A DNA stretch of 64,000 bases from Siphonodentalium dalli (lineage: Eukaryota > Mollusca > Scaphopoda > Gadilida > Siphonodentaliidae), in assembly GCA_032622095.1 (NCBI GenBank), contig CP136069.1:100344278-100408277 (forward strand). Reading direction: 5' to 3'. Both the position numbers and the translations under genes were made by a program. Shown in pieces: positions 24,101 to 36,299 of this stretch. Each line of letters begins with the position of its first letter. Position 1 is the first letter of the stretch. The notes beneath the pieces were generated by a model. It did no database searches. It was given only the letters and a program-made list of their open reading frames with translations, and was not told the origin of the DNA.

Positions 24101-26079
24101 ATCTTGGCATCCACACTGTATCCTGTAGACATTTTTTTTTATCATAATGGACCAGAATAGCCAACAATTATGGTCCATCTCAGTTCTGTCTCAAAGTTCT
24201 GCCCATTTCCTTTCAATAAATATGGCCAAAATCACAAAAGAGGTTCTCGGCAAATTACATACTTTAAAATGAATTTGTCATGCCCCATACGGAACTGGGA
24301 CAACTGGGAATAGAACATGTAGTTGTCAGTTAATTAACTAACACGTATAATAACCAAGTGAGTCACAATTTGCTATCTTTTCGGATAATGCAGAGAATGT
24401 TCGGGATATATGTAAAAAATTAGCATTTTACAAATTTGGTTGCCATTTTGGAAGCCATCTTGAGCTTTGAGAAATTTGGTCTATAAACACCGTAGTGTGA
24501 CACATTTAAGATAGACCAAAACAATAAACACCTTTCAATCCAAAGATAGTTATATTTTACCTGAAAAAATGATTCAAACCTGAAAACTGATTTTTTGCCA
24601 ATATTTATGTCAAGTGTTTTTAGAGAAAAGTCCAATATTTTTGACGATGTCAGTGGTGAAAATAGAACAATTAACCATGGTGCATCAGACATGTTAGCAT
24701 TCAATGTATAGAATGCAGAATGGCCCATTTTATACATCAACACAACTTGTAAGCGATTGCAGGACACGCTGGTGTAATATTTACCATTTTCCATATTTTG
24801 GCGGCCATATTGGCAGCCATTTGAGCCAAAGTAAGAATTTTGGTTCCAGTGATTTGGAATATGCATAGGTAATGATATGCCTCACTCACATTACAAAGTT
24901 CTGTTAATTTCTTGTTGAAATATGACTAGAATCCCAATTGTGATTTTTTTTTGGTGAAATTTTATACCGCATTCTGTACAATCAAATTTTTGAGGGATCG
25001 GATGGGGTTAGGACCCCAATAATTGCATATTTAATTGCTCCAATGATCAGTTAATATAAAAAACACAAAATAAAGTTGCATTACTCAACCAGTTCCAAAC
25101 AGCATGAATTGATCTAGAAGATATTTGTGAAAAAATGTCATATTTTCAACTTCCGGCAGCCATTTTGGCGGCCATCTTGAATGGTGAGTTTCAATTTTGG
25201 CCCAAAAAAGTGTCATTATGTCTTAGCTTCACGAAAATATATACATTTGTGTACATTTTACTAGATTTTCCCGCTATAATTTTCATAAAACTGGCTCACT
25301 TATAGTTCTTGAAAATGGATCGGGTTGTGTGGGGGGGGGGGGGGGGGGGGGGTAACAAGTCTCGTTCTTATCAGAAAACGACATGAATATATATTTCTTA
25401 AGTTGATCGTATCGATTTAGGGATGTATTCAATTATGGTTGTAATAGTGCAACGTACAAGGGATGTACGCACATACACACACGTTGGACAAATGCAATCA
25501 TGTAAATAAAAGTGATTTTTTTACGTTTTGAGGGGTGACCCGATGACCCCCTTCTTATCTTAAAACCCCAGTAAAAGTTGCTTCTTAAGTTGTGTTTTTA
25601 TAATTAGTATATATCAAAGTACTTTGAGACCAAAAATTATGGATGTACGCGAAAGTGTAAAACAAAGTGAAAAATCACGTTTTGGGGTTCAGCATGGGAC
25701 CCCCTTTCTTATCTGAAAACCCCAGGAAAATCCCTTTCTTAAGATCATCAAACCAAAATTCATCGATGTACACGGAAGTGCAAATATAAGTGATTTTTGG
25801 CACTTTTTGGGGTTCAGCAGCCCCTAAACCCCAGGAATGCGCAATTTAAGAAATCGGTTTTTCAGAATGTTCCATTATTGGTACCAACTTTAGGGGGTCA
25901 AACCTTTTGTACGCAAAAGTGTAAATAGAACATATGCGGGCTCCCTAACTATTGGTAGAACTAAATTGAATGCTGTTTACAGATCGTTTGAAAGTTTTAA
26001 CTCTTTGGAGAGTGAGTATTTCATATATGACATCATATCCATGGGTGCATATAATTTTGCAAATATACTCAACAATGGA

Positions 26080-27130
26080 ACAATCAGTGAGTCATTTTGG
26101 GTTCATTCAACCAAAAAACATGGCTGCCGGCAGCCAACTTGGATTTTATTCTTTGCATCACTAATTTCACACAATACAGACCATATCCCTCATTCGATCG
26201 TCACCTGACTTCATAGGATCTTTTGGGTGACCACCAGATGGGAGCCATTTATTTTTTTCGATATGGCCACCAACATCCATCTTTGATTTCAAATTTGAAT
26301 CCATCAGCACACCCTGTACATAGCTCACATTTATTGGAGAATTGTTTTGAAAATTTTGAAAACCAGGTTTGTCCAAATTTTCCCCCTGGAGTTATGGACC
26401 TTAGTTTGTCTATTTTTAGCATGTTTTTCACTGTTAGCGCGATAACTCAATTAAATATTTATATTTGGTATATAATTCTAAATTGCAATAATATCTCAGA
26501 CGAGTTCGAAAACCAGGTTTGTCCGACTTTTTGGGCCTTGTGTGGGCCTAAGTTTTTTTTGACTGCCAATAAACTCGACATAGCATCTTAGATGCGTACC
26601 CCTTGTTTCTGAATTTCGTTGAAAAACATGGCCACCAGCGTACATCTTAGATTTTACTATTTGCATGACTAAATCCTTCGCCACATCCTTCATCTGATCA
26701 TCACCAAACCTCATATGGATCTTTGGGGTGACCTCTAGATGGAAGCCATCAATAATTAGCTCAATTTAACTTTATAACGTTTGAGCTATCCGTTGTCAGT
26801 GCGTGTGTGCATCTGTCAACAATTTCCATTAACGCCGGTTATGTACAGATCATATCTTTTGTCGGATCATCATGAAATTTGTCATGGCTGTTGACATTGA
26901 TAAGTAGATGGGAACGAGTTATTTTGGGGTCATTCGGGAAAAAACATCCACCAGCAACTATCTTGGATTTCATAATTCAATTCATTAGCATGGACCACAG
27001 ACCGTTTGTTTGATCATCATGAAATTTGTCTTGGATGTTAACATTGAGATGTAGATGGGAACGAGTCATTTTGGGGTCATTCGCAAAAACTTTGGGGCCA
27101 GCAGCTATCTTGGATTTCAAAATTCAATCC
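26080..27130 (+). repeat. Diverged, interrupted satellite units
   Basis: Units with an ACATGGC-type motif followed by CAGC.ATCTTGGATTT occur near 26111, 26621, 26937 and 27085. They are separated by unrelated sequence such as 'AACCAGGTTTGTCC' (present twice, near 26360 and 26512). These look like the eroded edge of the array that follows. Confidence 0.7.
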
Positions 27131-27139
27131 ATTTAGGCC

Positions 27140-27300
27140 AGGCAAATATGGACATAGGTGTCGCCTCGAGAGGGAATTTATGAGACCAACATTTTTGGTT
27201 AGCCTAAATTCTAAACTTTCGGAATCCGTATGTTGGATTTGTCAGATAGGCGGACTTTTTTCTCACCGCATGGTTTTCTTGAGGCACCCGATGAAAAAAT
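27140..27300 (+). repeat. Block whose inverted copy lies at 49230-49360
   Basis: TATGGACATAGGTGTCGCCT at 27150 and the following CTCGAGAGGGAATTTATGAGACC, then a stretch through GTCAGATAGGCGGACTTTTT, are found inverted at 49230-49360. This is one of a set of blocks shared in inverted order between 27-30 kb and 48.3-49.4 kb. Confidence 0.7.
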
Positions 27301-27339
27301 CGGCTGTTTTTATTACTTTGTAAAGTTTGAGCTATTGCC

Positions 27340-29650
27340 ATGGGGTTGGTATCTGTCGTCCGTGTATGCGTGTGTGTGTGTGTCCGTGTGTGATGCATCA
27401 ACAATTTCCTTTAGCACGGGCTACAGTTCGTACCTTTGGTCCGATTATTATGAAGTTTGTCATGGATGTTGACATTTACATGTAGATGGGAACGAGTCAT
27501 TTTGGGGTCATACTGAGAAAAAAACATGGCCGCCAGCAGCCATCTTTGATTTCAAAATTCAATCCATTAGCATGGGCTACAGGCCATACTGTTCATCTTA
27601 TTGTCATGAAATTTGTCATGGATGTTAATATTGACATGTAGATGGGAACGAGTAATTTTGGGGTCAATCGGCCAAAAATCATGGCCGCCAGCAGCCATCT
27701 TTGATTTTACTCTTTGTATGACTAAATCCTTTAGCACGGGCTACAGGTCGTACCTTTAGTCTGATCATCATGAAATTTGTTATGGCTGTTGAAATTGGAA
27801 TGTAGATGGGAACGAGTAATTTTGGGGTCATTCGGCCAAAAAACATGGTCGCCAGCAGCCATCTTGGATTTTACTCTTTGTATGACTAAATCCTTTAGCA
27901 CGGGCTACAGGTCCTACTTTTAGTCTGATCATCATAAAATTTATCAAGAATGTTAATAATGACATGTAGATGGGAACGAGTCATTTTGGGGTCATTTGGT
28001 CAAAAAACATGGCCGCCAGCAGCCATCTTGGATTTTACTCTTTGTATGACTAAATCCTTTAGCACGGGCTACAGGTCGTACCTTTAGTCTGATCATCATA
28101 AAATTTGTCATGGCTGTCGAAATTGGAATGTAGATGGGAACGAGTTATTTTGGGGTCATTCGGACAAAAAACATGGCCGCCAGTGGCCATCTTGGATTTC
28201 AAAATTTAATCCATTGGCACAGGCCACAGGTCGTACTGTTCGTCTGATCATCATAAAATTTGTGATGGATGATAATATTGACATGTAGATGGGAACGAGT
28301 AATTTTGGGGTCATTCGGCCAAAAAACATGGCCGCCAGTAGCCATCTTGGATTTTACTCTTTGTATGACTAAATCCTTTAGCACGGGCTGCAGGTTGTAC
28401 CTTTAGTCTGATCATCATAAAATTTGTCATGGATGTTAACAATGCCATGTAGATGGGAACGAGTAATTTTGGGGTCATTCGGCCAAAAAACATGGTCGCC
28501 AGCAGCCATCTTGGATTTTACTCTTTGTATGACTAAATCGTTTAGCAGGGGCTACAGTTTGTACCTTTAGTCTGATCATCATAAAATTTATCATGAATGT
28601 TAATAATGACATGTAGATGGGAACGAGTCATTTTGGGGTCATTCGGCCAAAAAAACATGGCCGCCAGCAGCCATCTTGGATTTTACTCTTTGTATCACTA
28701 AATTCTTTAGCACGGGCTGCAGGTTGTACCTTTAGTCTGATCATCATAAAATTTGTCATGGATGTTAACAATGCCATGTAGATGGGAACGAGTAATTTTG
28801 GGGTCATTCGGCCAAAAAACATGGTCGCCAGCAGCCATCTTGGATTTTACTCTTTGTATGACTAAATCCTTTAGCACGGGCTACAGTTTGTACCTTTAGT
28901 CTGATCATCATAAAATTTATCATGAATGTTAATAATGACATGTAGATGGGAACGAGTCATTTTGGGGTCATTCGGCCAAAAAACATGGCCGCCAGCAGCC
29001 ATCTTGGATTTTACTCTTTGTATCACTAAATCCTTCAGCACAGGCTACAGGTCGTACCTTTAGTCTGATTATCATAAAATTTGTCATGGCTTTTGAAATT
29101 GGAATGTAGATGGGAACGAGTCATTTTGGGGTCATATGGACAAAAAACATGGCCGCCAGCAGCCATCTTGGATTTCAAAATTTAATCCATTAGCATGGGC
29201 CACAGGTCGTACTAGTTCATCTGATCATCATGAAATTTGTCATGGATGTTAATATTGACATGTAGATGGGAACGACTATTTTGGGGTCATTTGGCCAAAA
29301 AACATGGTCGCCAGCAGCCATCTTGTATTTTACTCTTTGTATGACTAAATTCTTTAGCATGGGCTACATGTCTTACCTTTAGTCTGATCATCATAAAATT
29401 TGTCATGAATGTTAATAATGACATCTAGATGGGAACAAGACATTTTTGGGTCATTCGGCTAAAAAACATGGCCGCCAACAGCCATCTTGGATTTTAATCT
29501 TTGTATGACTAAATTCTTTAGCATGGGCTACAGGGCGTACCTTTAGTCTGATCGTCATAAAATTTCTCATGGATGTTAACGATGACATGTAGATGGGAAC
29601 GACTCATTTTGGGGTCATTCGGCGGAAAAGCGGAAAAGCCATCTTGGATT
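27340..29650 (+). repeat. Satellite array, ~152-167-bp units, about 14 copies
   Basis: Units carry TAGTCTGATCATCATAAAAT, ATGTAGATGGGAACGAGT, TTTTGGGGTCATTCGGCC and CATGGCCGCCAGCAGCCATC. Starts are spaced about 155, 166, 166, 164, 153, 164, 165, 166, 163, 167, 152, 162 and 166 bp. Short units (152-155) have a TTTCAAAATTYAATCCATTAGC linker and long ones a TTTTACTCTTTGTATGACTA linker. Pairs near 28388 and 28717 repeat as a dimer of about 329 bp, an emerging higher-order pattern. The short frames in it (such as 28311-28493 and 28628-28822) are by-products of the repeat. Confidence 0.9.
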
Positions 29651-29779
29651 TTACTTTTCTCTTCATGTCTATAAACTAGTATTATAGACATTCAACTTTC
29701 CACATTCCTAATCGCTCCATTGACTGTGATACATTAAATTATTCCTTTTCCAAGTTGAGCTACAGTGTCATTGACACTT

Positions 29780-30240
29780 TCATTTTTAAATAAAGCCGAC
29801 ATTTTTGACAAGAGTATTTTCACACATTTTGAGTAGAAATATTCGTCCAATTTTGATACCTGAGAGTGGGGCAATAACGAGAGTAGTGTAATATATGTAA
29901 CCATTGAATCTCGGAATTGCAGTCATGACGTCATGTGATGTCAAATAATATTTTGGTTGAGACAAATATGACGATTCACGCAAAGCGTTGTCTTTCGTTT
30001 AAAAAAAATCATAAAGTAAGACGGGTATGCCGCACTTTTTTATTCCATGGGAAACTACTGCCAATTGGCTATATTTTGATATATAACTTGTCGCTACAGG
30101 CCGCATTATTTTGTATCAGAAGCAGAAAAATCAACCATCCCCCCTATTATAAGTTAAGATGCGACATGCTGTGGTATAAGGCACACATAACTCACGGTTA
30201 CATGGTCAATAGGCTTAACTAACACAACGGCCATTAAAAG
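29780..30240 (+). repeat. Block whose inverted copy lies at 48690-49210
   Basis: Shared inverted pieces include GTAACCATTGAATCTCGGAA, ATGACGTCA, GACGATTCACGCAAAGC and GGCTTAACTAACACAACGGCC. The ending GGCCGTTGTGTTA-type motif also appears near 36470, 48304 and 48665, and may be the end of an old element. Confidence 0.65.
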
Positions 30241-30885
30241 TCTGCTAAAGAATGTAATAATATATAAGTTTCTGTCTACAAACTCGAACATTATAGTAGA
30301 AACAATATATAATGTACCCCCAGACCTGAAATTTTAATAAATTTTAGAATTTTTCCTAAAAAATGATATAAGGCCAAGAAAAAAAAAATTATTAGGCTCT
30401 CGGGCAATTTTTTTCTTCAAATCAGTGAGGGAGGCAGGATTTTATTTTTTATAATTATTTATGATGTGTTTCTGATGCAAAAGGAGATGATTTATCTTAC
30501 TTTTACCTTACTATATACCATGTAAAATATCCTTTTTGGACTGAAGGTTTTTATCAACAACTTTTATCAACAACTTTAATTCAAAAACATGAGGGAATGC
30601 TCACAAAATAAAAAGAACACCAGTGGTTCATTGCATGTGTTGACACATAAATGTCACTTATATTAGTGTGGACTGTCTTGTATAAGAATTGAGCTGTCTA
30701 TCTTGTGAAAAAGCTATCAAACCTTATACATGTACCTGTAACTTTAAAACTAGTAAATTTATTAGATATAAATTAATTTACGAAGTACAGAACACCAGTA
30801 ATTTGGATCCCGAGTTAAACGTGCTCGTTAATGTTAAAAGACTCACTGTGGAAGACCCAGCAGATATTTCGGATGCATAACGTAA
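30241..30885. other. AT-rich sequence with no supported feature
   Basis: Contains long A/T runs and a direct repeat of TTTTTATCAACAACTTT near 30550. No splice-bounded frame stands out. Confidence 0.4.
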
Positions 30886-31663
30886 TCTACTATATATTTT
30901 GGGACTTCTGTCTGTCTGTTTGTTGTTTGTCTGTTAGCTATGGCCGGGGAAAACGGCTGGACCGATTGAGCTCTAACTTTCAATCTAAGGTCAAAAACCC
31001 ACGGGCAGTGTTTACCGCCGTTTTGGAGAAGCTCAGAGCACCCATTCTCCACTCTGTCACAAAAATTACCGCCATTGGCACGGTGGGGTTAATCGCGTTG
31101 ATAGTTAAAGAGCGTTCATATCCGCAGTGTCGTTGATAAAGAGCGTATGTGCGTAATGTGATTCTTACGTCTGGGTCCACACGTGAGCTTGACTGTATCC
31201 AGACATGAGCGTGTTGTGTGATTCTTACGTACTTAGGGCTTCCTAGGAACGGGGGACATTTTCATCGGATCAGTTTTTTTCGCCCGAGGTGATCTTCACC
31301 TTGAAACGGGTACCCACAAATGATATATATGTGTGTGTCCTTTATAGACTCAAACCGATTGAGCTCAAACTTGCTGCCCACGGGAAGTGTCATGGACAGG
31401 TTAAATTGTGACCCCAACCTGACCTTGACCTTGAAAATGATCAATTGTAAGTTTTTCCGCCCGAGGTGATCTTCACCTTGAAACGGGTACCCACAAACGT
31501 ACCTCTTTTAGGGACGGGTACCATCACGGGACGGGTACCATCATTTCTCTTGATTAAAAAGGCAGAATTAACTCAATGGGTCAAATCGTTACCCGACCTG
31601 ACCTTGACCTTCAAAATGGTCAATTCAAGGTCAAAGCCCGGACGAAGTCGGGTCACCTGCTAG
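30886..31663 (+). mobile_element. Short non-autonomous Helitron
   Basis: It begins TCTACTATATATTTT after an A (30885). It ends with the hairpin CCCGGAC-GAA-GTCGGG (31638-31652), seven bases, then CTAG (31660-31663) before a T. TC at the 5' end, a hairpin about ten bases before a CTRR 3' end, and insertion between A and T with no duplication are the defining Helitron features. It is 778 bp long, contains GTCTGTCTGTTTG repeats and two GACCTTGACCTT blocks, and has no Rep/helicase frame. Confidence 0.8.
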
Positions 31664-31664
31664 T

Positions 31665-32341
31665 CGGAATTTTAGCAGCTGCAGTGTAAATATAGAAGGC
31701 TGATTACATATCTGGCCGATGAGTATTCTTTGTGGGCATGCAGTGGTAAGATTCCTTAATACCCGGTGCGGCTACTCCCACATTTCTCTCTCGGTCTATT
31801 ACAAAGTGAACAGTATATTTTCCGGTATAAAACATGACAGGTACGATTAAAATACTGCTCTTTTGCATAACATAACCGGGTACTAACCGCAACGTAACTA
31901 ACCAGCCTCAAAGGTATAGCTTCTAGCGATGTCAGTTCCGATCACTGTTGTTCCAATTTTCTGTATAACAAAGAGTGTGTACACTCACAAGATATAAAAT
32001 AAATTCACCTTTTAAAATTCCTTAGTACTATTCCAACAAAATTCAGAAGTTTTAAACATCTTTATACCTTTATAGACATGCAGTATGTCCTGGGGTATGG
32101 CAGGAGGGGAAAACTTGGCGAGGGGAACAGGGCCTTCAAGGGGACCCCCTGCCGGTATAGCGGAAACCCTGTTATATAAGACCACCCATTCACTCAAATG
32201 AGTTACATCAGTCTGTCAACACATGCATGCAGATAAAAGAAATAGAGTGTCCCACTCATTTAACATGTTGAGGTATTCGGAAATACTCATTCAGTCAACT
32301 CAGTGTTCATTTACTGTTTCCTGGCACGCTTGCATGCTAAT
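31665..32341. other. Unique-looking sequence, no gene supported
   Basis: Nothing with both splice signals and an open frame was found. A CCTTCAAGGGGACCCCCTGCC stretch near 32130 is mildly GC-rich. Confidence 0.35.
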
Positions 32342-32911
32342 TATACCCCCACTTTCGAAGAAAATGGGGGGTATACTGGATTGACTGCGTCCGTCATGCT
32401 TTCTCCCTCCGTGTGTCCATCAGTCCGTCCGTCCATCCGACCTCATAACTCGAACAACTATGAACCGTTTTCAATGATTTTTTTTATGCATTCTCCTTAG
32501 GACTGCCCTCCGCATGATGCTAATTGCGGTTCAGTCCGACTTTTTTTTTTAAGTTACACCTCATTTTCGACTTATTTTTACTTAGAAAATTCTGTCCGAC
32601 TTAATAACTTTAACAAATATGAACCGATTTCAATAAATTTTGGTATACATGCTTCTCACAATACCCTCTCTACATGATGCGGCTAGGGATTGGCTCAGAC
32701 TGTTTTTCGTATTCTGTCCGACTTAATAACTTTAACAAATATGAACCAATTTGAATAATTTTTTCTGTACAAGTTTCTTGTGACACCATATCGTTATTAT
32801 TAGTCCAAATTTTTCTTTAAAGTTAAAAATCTTTTTTGTTGGGTTTACGGATAATGCGGGTTGAATTTGCCACGGTGGGGGTATGCTAGCACTCGAGTGC
32901 ACACCTCTTGT
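32342..32911 (+). mobile_element. Helentron-like element, TATACCCCCACTTTCG family, copy 1
   Basis: The 5' end is an inverted pair TATACCCCC...GGGGGGTATA, then GTCCGTCC runs. Two internal blocks carry ATAACTTTAACAAATATGAA. The 3' end is the palindrome GCACTCGAGTGC, ACAC, then CTCTTGT, flanked by T on both sides. It has the same layout as the CTCTAG and CTCTCG families, with different hairpin sequences. Non-coding, 570 bp. Confidence 0.65.
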
Positions 32912-33236
32912 TTTGATTGCTTGGCTGCATTTACATTGCGTTTACGAGAGAAAACAGATTCAAATTTAGCTCGACAATCATGACACTGTGGATAGCAGCC
33001 GTCAACCTCAACGATATTGTCACTTCCACATCTGATGCAAATATTTGCAAATGTTTTGCTGCTATAATAAGGCAGCTCAATTTGATCACAACACCGCAGA
33101 TTTTGTCTAACAAATATACGATCTAGTAGATCCTGTTTTGCGGAATATTAATCTCACGGAATTGCAGAGTTCACAATACGGAACAAAATTCTTTTGGATT
33201 TGAATTATACCGCGATGAACAGGCATCTGATGGTTT

Positions 33237-36049
33237 TAGACCATGGGATGAAAATCCTAAGCTGTCATTGCTCTGCAACTTTTGAGGTACTACATAATTT
33301 TGGTAAATGTTGAAAGGTTACGTGTCAATAAACATATTTCGCAAATGTTCTGGCCTCGGGAGTTGCACATTTTCGAATAAAGAGCAAAAGTTTATCTGAA
33401 AAATATACCGCCGGTGAACGCGGTTCGTTCCGTCGTGATATTCCGTTATTTAGACGCATTCTGTCAATAATATCAAAGGTAGATAAATATGCATTTATTG
33501 TAAATGGATTCCTCCAAAAACAATCAACACTTTACCAGGAAGTTATACAATACATAAACCCGATATAGTTTCAAATCAAGAAACAGATTAAAGTCACAAC
33601 AAACATTACATCAATTACACGTGCCATTCCGATTAATTGAATTTCTGGAATCGGAAGCGAAACCAAGCACGCGATTGTCCGGAAAATTACTATTATGCCA
33701 GGTCTTAACGGGAAACTATTTTTACTTCACGCGGCACTTTCTCTTTATTCTATTCCACCGACAATGGCACTGTTTTTCAGAGATAGGGCAGACATTATAT
33801 TAATCCATAATATCTTTCCGAATATTTACCAGATACAGAGTGCCAGCCGACCATTTCATTTAGTGTCTGGTGTGCATAAGTCTATATAGGCCTATATAAG
33901 TTGAAGTTTTCAAACACGATGATGATGATGGGTTCGTATATATATTTATCGTTATGTTTTCCGTTAATTACCTTTTACAATCAAATATCATATGAACTTA
34001 AGCTATTAATTCGTTCATGTGATAATTTTCAACTAACTACATGTAGTTTTGTAGATCTCTACTTGCCATTTTCCCCTTAAATATGCGAGGTGTTTAAATA
34101 TGCGTATATACAATGCAGTCCACGATGTGAATTATGCAGGCGTGAACAGTTTGAGGAATATGTCCATGCATGCTGTTATGTACCATTTTTACGGGGACGA
34201 AAATGATAGGTTCTAGTTCAGTACAACTCTTGGCGGTGTCCGAGTCAAATAAGCCTCTATATTTTGGCTGCAGATAACAACAATTCTGGAAATTCCATTT
34301 TTTCTATTTTTGTTTATTTATTTTTACTAAGTTATTTATATACTGAACAGTTCGTGCAAGTTTATGCACATATAATATCTTGTCCACTATACCGACATAT
34401 AGCAGTTACACATGGCTGACTACATGATGATGATGATATATATACCGCGCATGAAAAGTTATTTCAAAACATGCTATAATAATATAACTCTTCATGGAAT
34501 GACCTCATATAAAACAAAGTATATGATATTTGTATTTGACTGTTTATTGGATCATAAATGCAAGTCGCGAAATATAATGGCGGGGTATTATTACCTGTCG
34601 AAATTTTAAAACAAGTTGAGGCACTGCATGCATGAGCGTGGCGACCGGGGTAGTCCTAACTTTGGTCAAAATGTTCAACGTTGGACATTCCATGCATACC
34701 CGAACCAACAGAAGTAATTTGACATTTCAGCCAGAAAATAGATTCGAATATTTACCAATCAGTTTGAAAGTTGTTTTGTTTTAAATGGAAATAAAGATAT
34801 ACAAAATTATTAAGTTTTAAAGAGTTTGGGAATGTTTGATATCTCGAGGTTAAGGGAGATGTATTAGTATGTAATTCTAAGGTGAACTAAATAAACACAC
34901 TTTATAGTGACGTCCATATCGATGCATTTATATATCTTGTTATATACATGCTTGTTTTTGTATTATTTCGTGAACAATGTTGGACATATCGCAAGATTTT
35001 TCAGTGACAATTATGACGGGCATTAATCATTCCGACAAGCCCATATAACCTGTATATGATTTGTTCCACAAGGCCGTTATGTGCATGTATTCGGCGTTTG
35101 AGATAAGTCTACACATGTAGCTAAAATCTACTAAATATACGACCATGTCCTGTGGCGAGCGCACGGTGGTCACGATATCGGACACGAATACATGTAGCAC
35201 TCAAGTTCTCAACGGAACATCTGCACATGCACTTTTCACCTTATAATTTAAAATAAACTTGAATAGTATGATTGTCTGGGTCTATAAGGCTATATGCATG
35301 GCGACAAAATGTGTCCCGAGAAAGTTTTGCGCCATCAAAATTGTAAAACTATACCATTTGTTCAGTTAAACTGTATATATGATCGAAGTCAAGGCCGCGG
35401 ATTTTGAGAACACGTACCCGGTACTATATATAGGGCCTATTGGCCTTTATTATTTTATGAGCGAAATAATGCACCCCAATCCCAATGTTAGTTAAAATTG
35501 TATATCTATACACATAATTTTGTTTTTATTAATTTCATATTTATACCAAAACATTTACTGACCCTCAAGTCGATGCAATTTCAGCGTAGATATTCCGTTA
35601 AATACACGTGACGCCCAGAGGAATAACACTATTCGCCGGTGGAACGCATGTAACGTCAAGAACAGTAACTCTATTTCATCGAACGTCAGGCGCCATTCGG
35701 GGGAATTTAATATTCAAAATGTCATTCTGGGCGTAAATATGCCGTTCTGTTCGTGCTTTTCGTGTTTATTGAAATATTTCGTCATATTCCATTTAGTATT
35801 ATCACCAAATTGTCTGAATTAACTTGTAATAATAAACAGAAAAAAAAGTTATATTTTAGTGAGAATGTACACGAAAACGGCTAACAAAAACATGTTTTTC
35901 TCGCGAATGTGCAACTCCCGAAACCAGAACATTTTACAATATGTTACAAGAAAACAATCTTGCTATGAAAATATAAAGTTCTTGTAGTACCCTAAAAGTT
36001 GCAGACAAACTTTTTTCTAAGCGTCCTAGGATTTTCATCCCATGGTCTA
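33237..36049. mobile_element. 2.8-kb non-autonomous DNA transposon, ~160-bp inverted ends
   Basis: The left end TAGACCATGGGATGAAAATC and the right end (reverse complement, ending at 36049) match for about 25 bp. They then match with gaps through CTGCAACTTTT, GGTACTAC, AATGTTCTGG and CGGGAGTTGCACATT, to about 160 bp. TA can be read as the target duplication if the repeat starts at GACC. The interior is AT-rich with no frame above 65 codons and no transposase motif, so the superfamily is not assigned. Confidence 0.7.
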
Positions 36050-36299
36050 TTTAGGATATACTTACGTAAAAATACTTACTTCTCTATTGGTTCACGTCAG
36101 ACCACCCATGTTTTAATGCTTTTTATTTCCTATGACCCGCGACAATATGGTATGATGTGAAGTTTCGTTCCGGTTTTAATTCCTAGTTTTGTATTAGACT
36201 AGAAATTTCATCCTACGCAGATTTCGTTTCCAGGTTATTTTTCGGAATAAAAAGCATCTACGCTGGGTCTTTTTGGCAATGTGCCAGGGCCCGAGAGCC

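Larger units (their letters stand above)
19837..25949. mobile_element. Giant foldback element, copy 2, opposite orientation to copy 1
   Basis: It has the same ends as copy 1 (GTTGGGGAGCCCGCATATG and the inverse), with TA next to each end. Here the short arm is on the left (to about 22350) and the long arm on the right (from about 22396). The unique centre is the reverse complement of copy 1's centre, so the whole element is flipped. The left arm carries a 607-bp Helentron-like insertion and has lost about 0.6 kb, including the poly-C tract, at 20450-20452. The right arm is essentially complete, with a G tract at 25329-25352. There is no transposase. Confidence 0.87.

Noticed and set aside
28311-28822. 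Two near-identical ~60-codon - strand frames
   Set aside because: They repeat because the satellite dimer repeats. There is no splice or start signal.
27340-29650. Regularly spaced repeats, considered as a CRISPR-like array
   Set aside because: The units are contiguous 150-167-bp satellite monomers without variable spacers, in a eukaryotic context.
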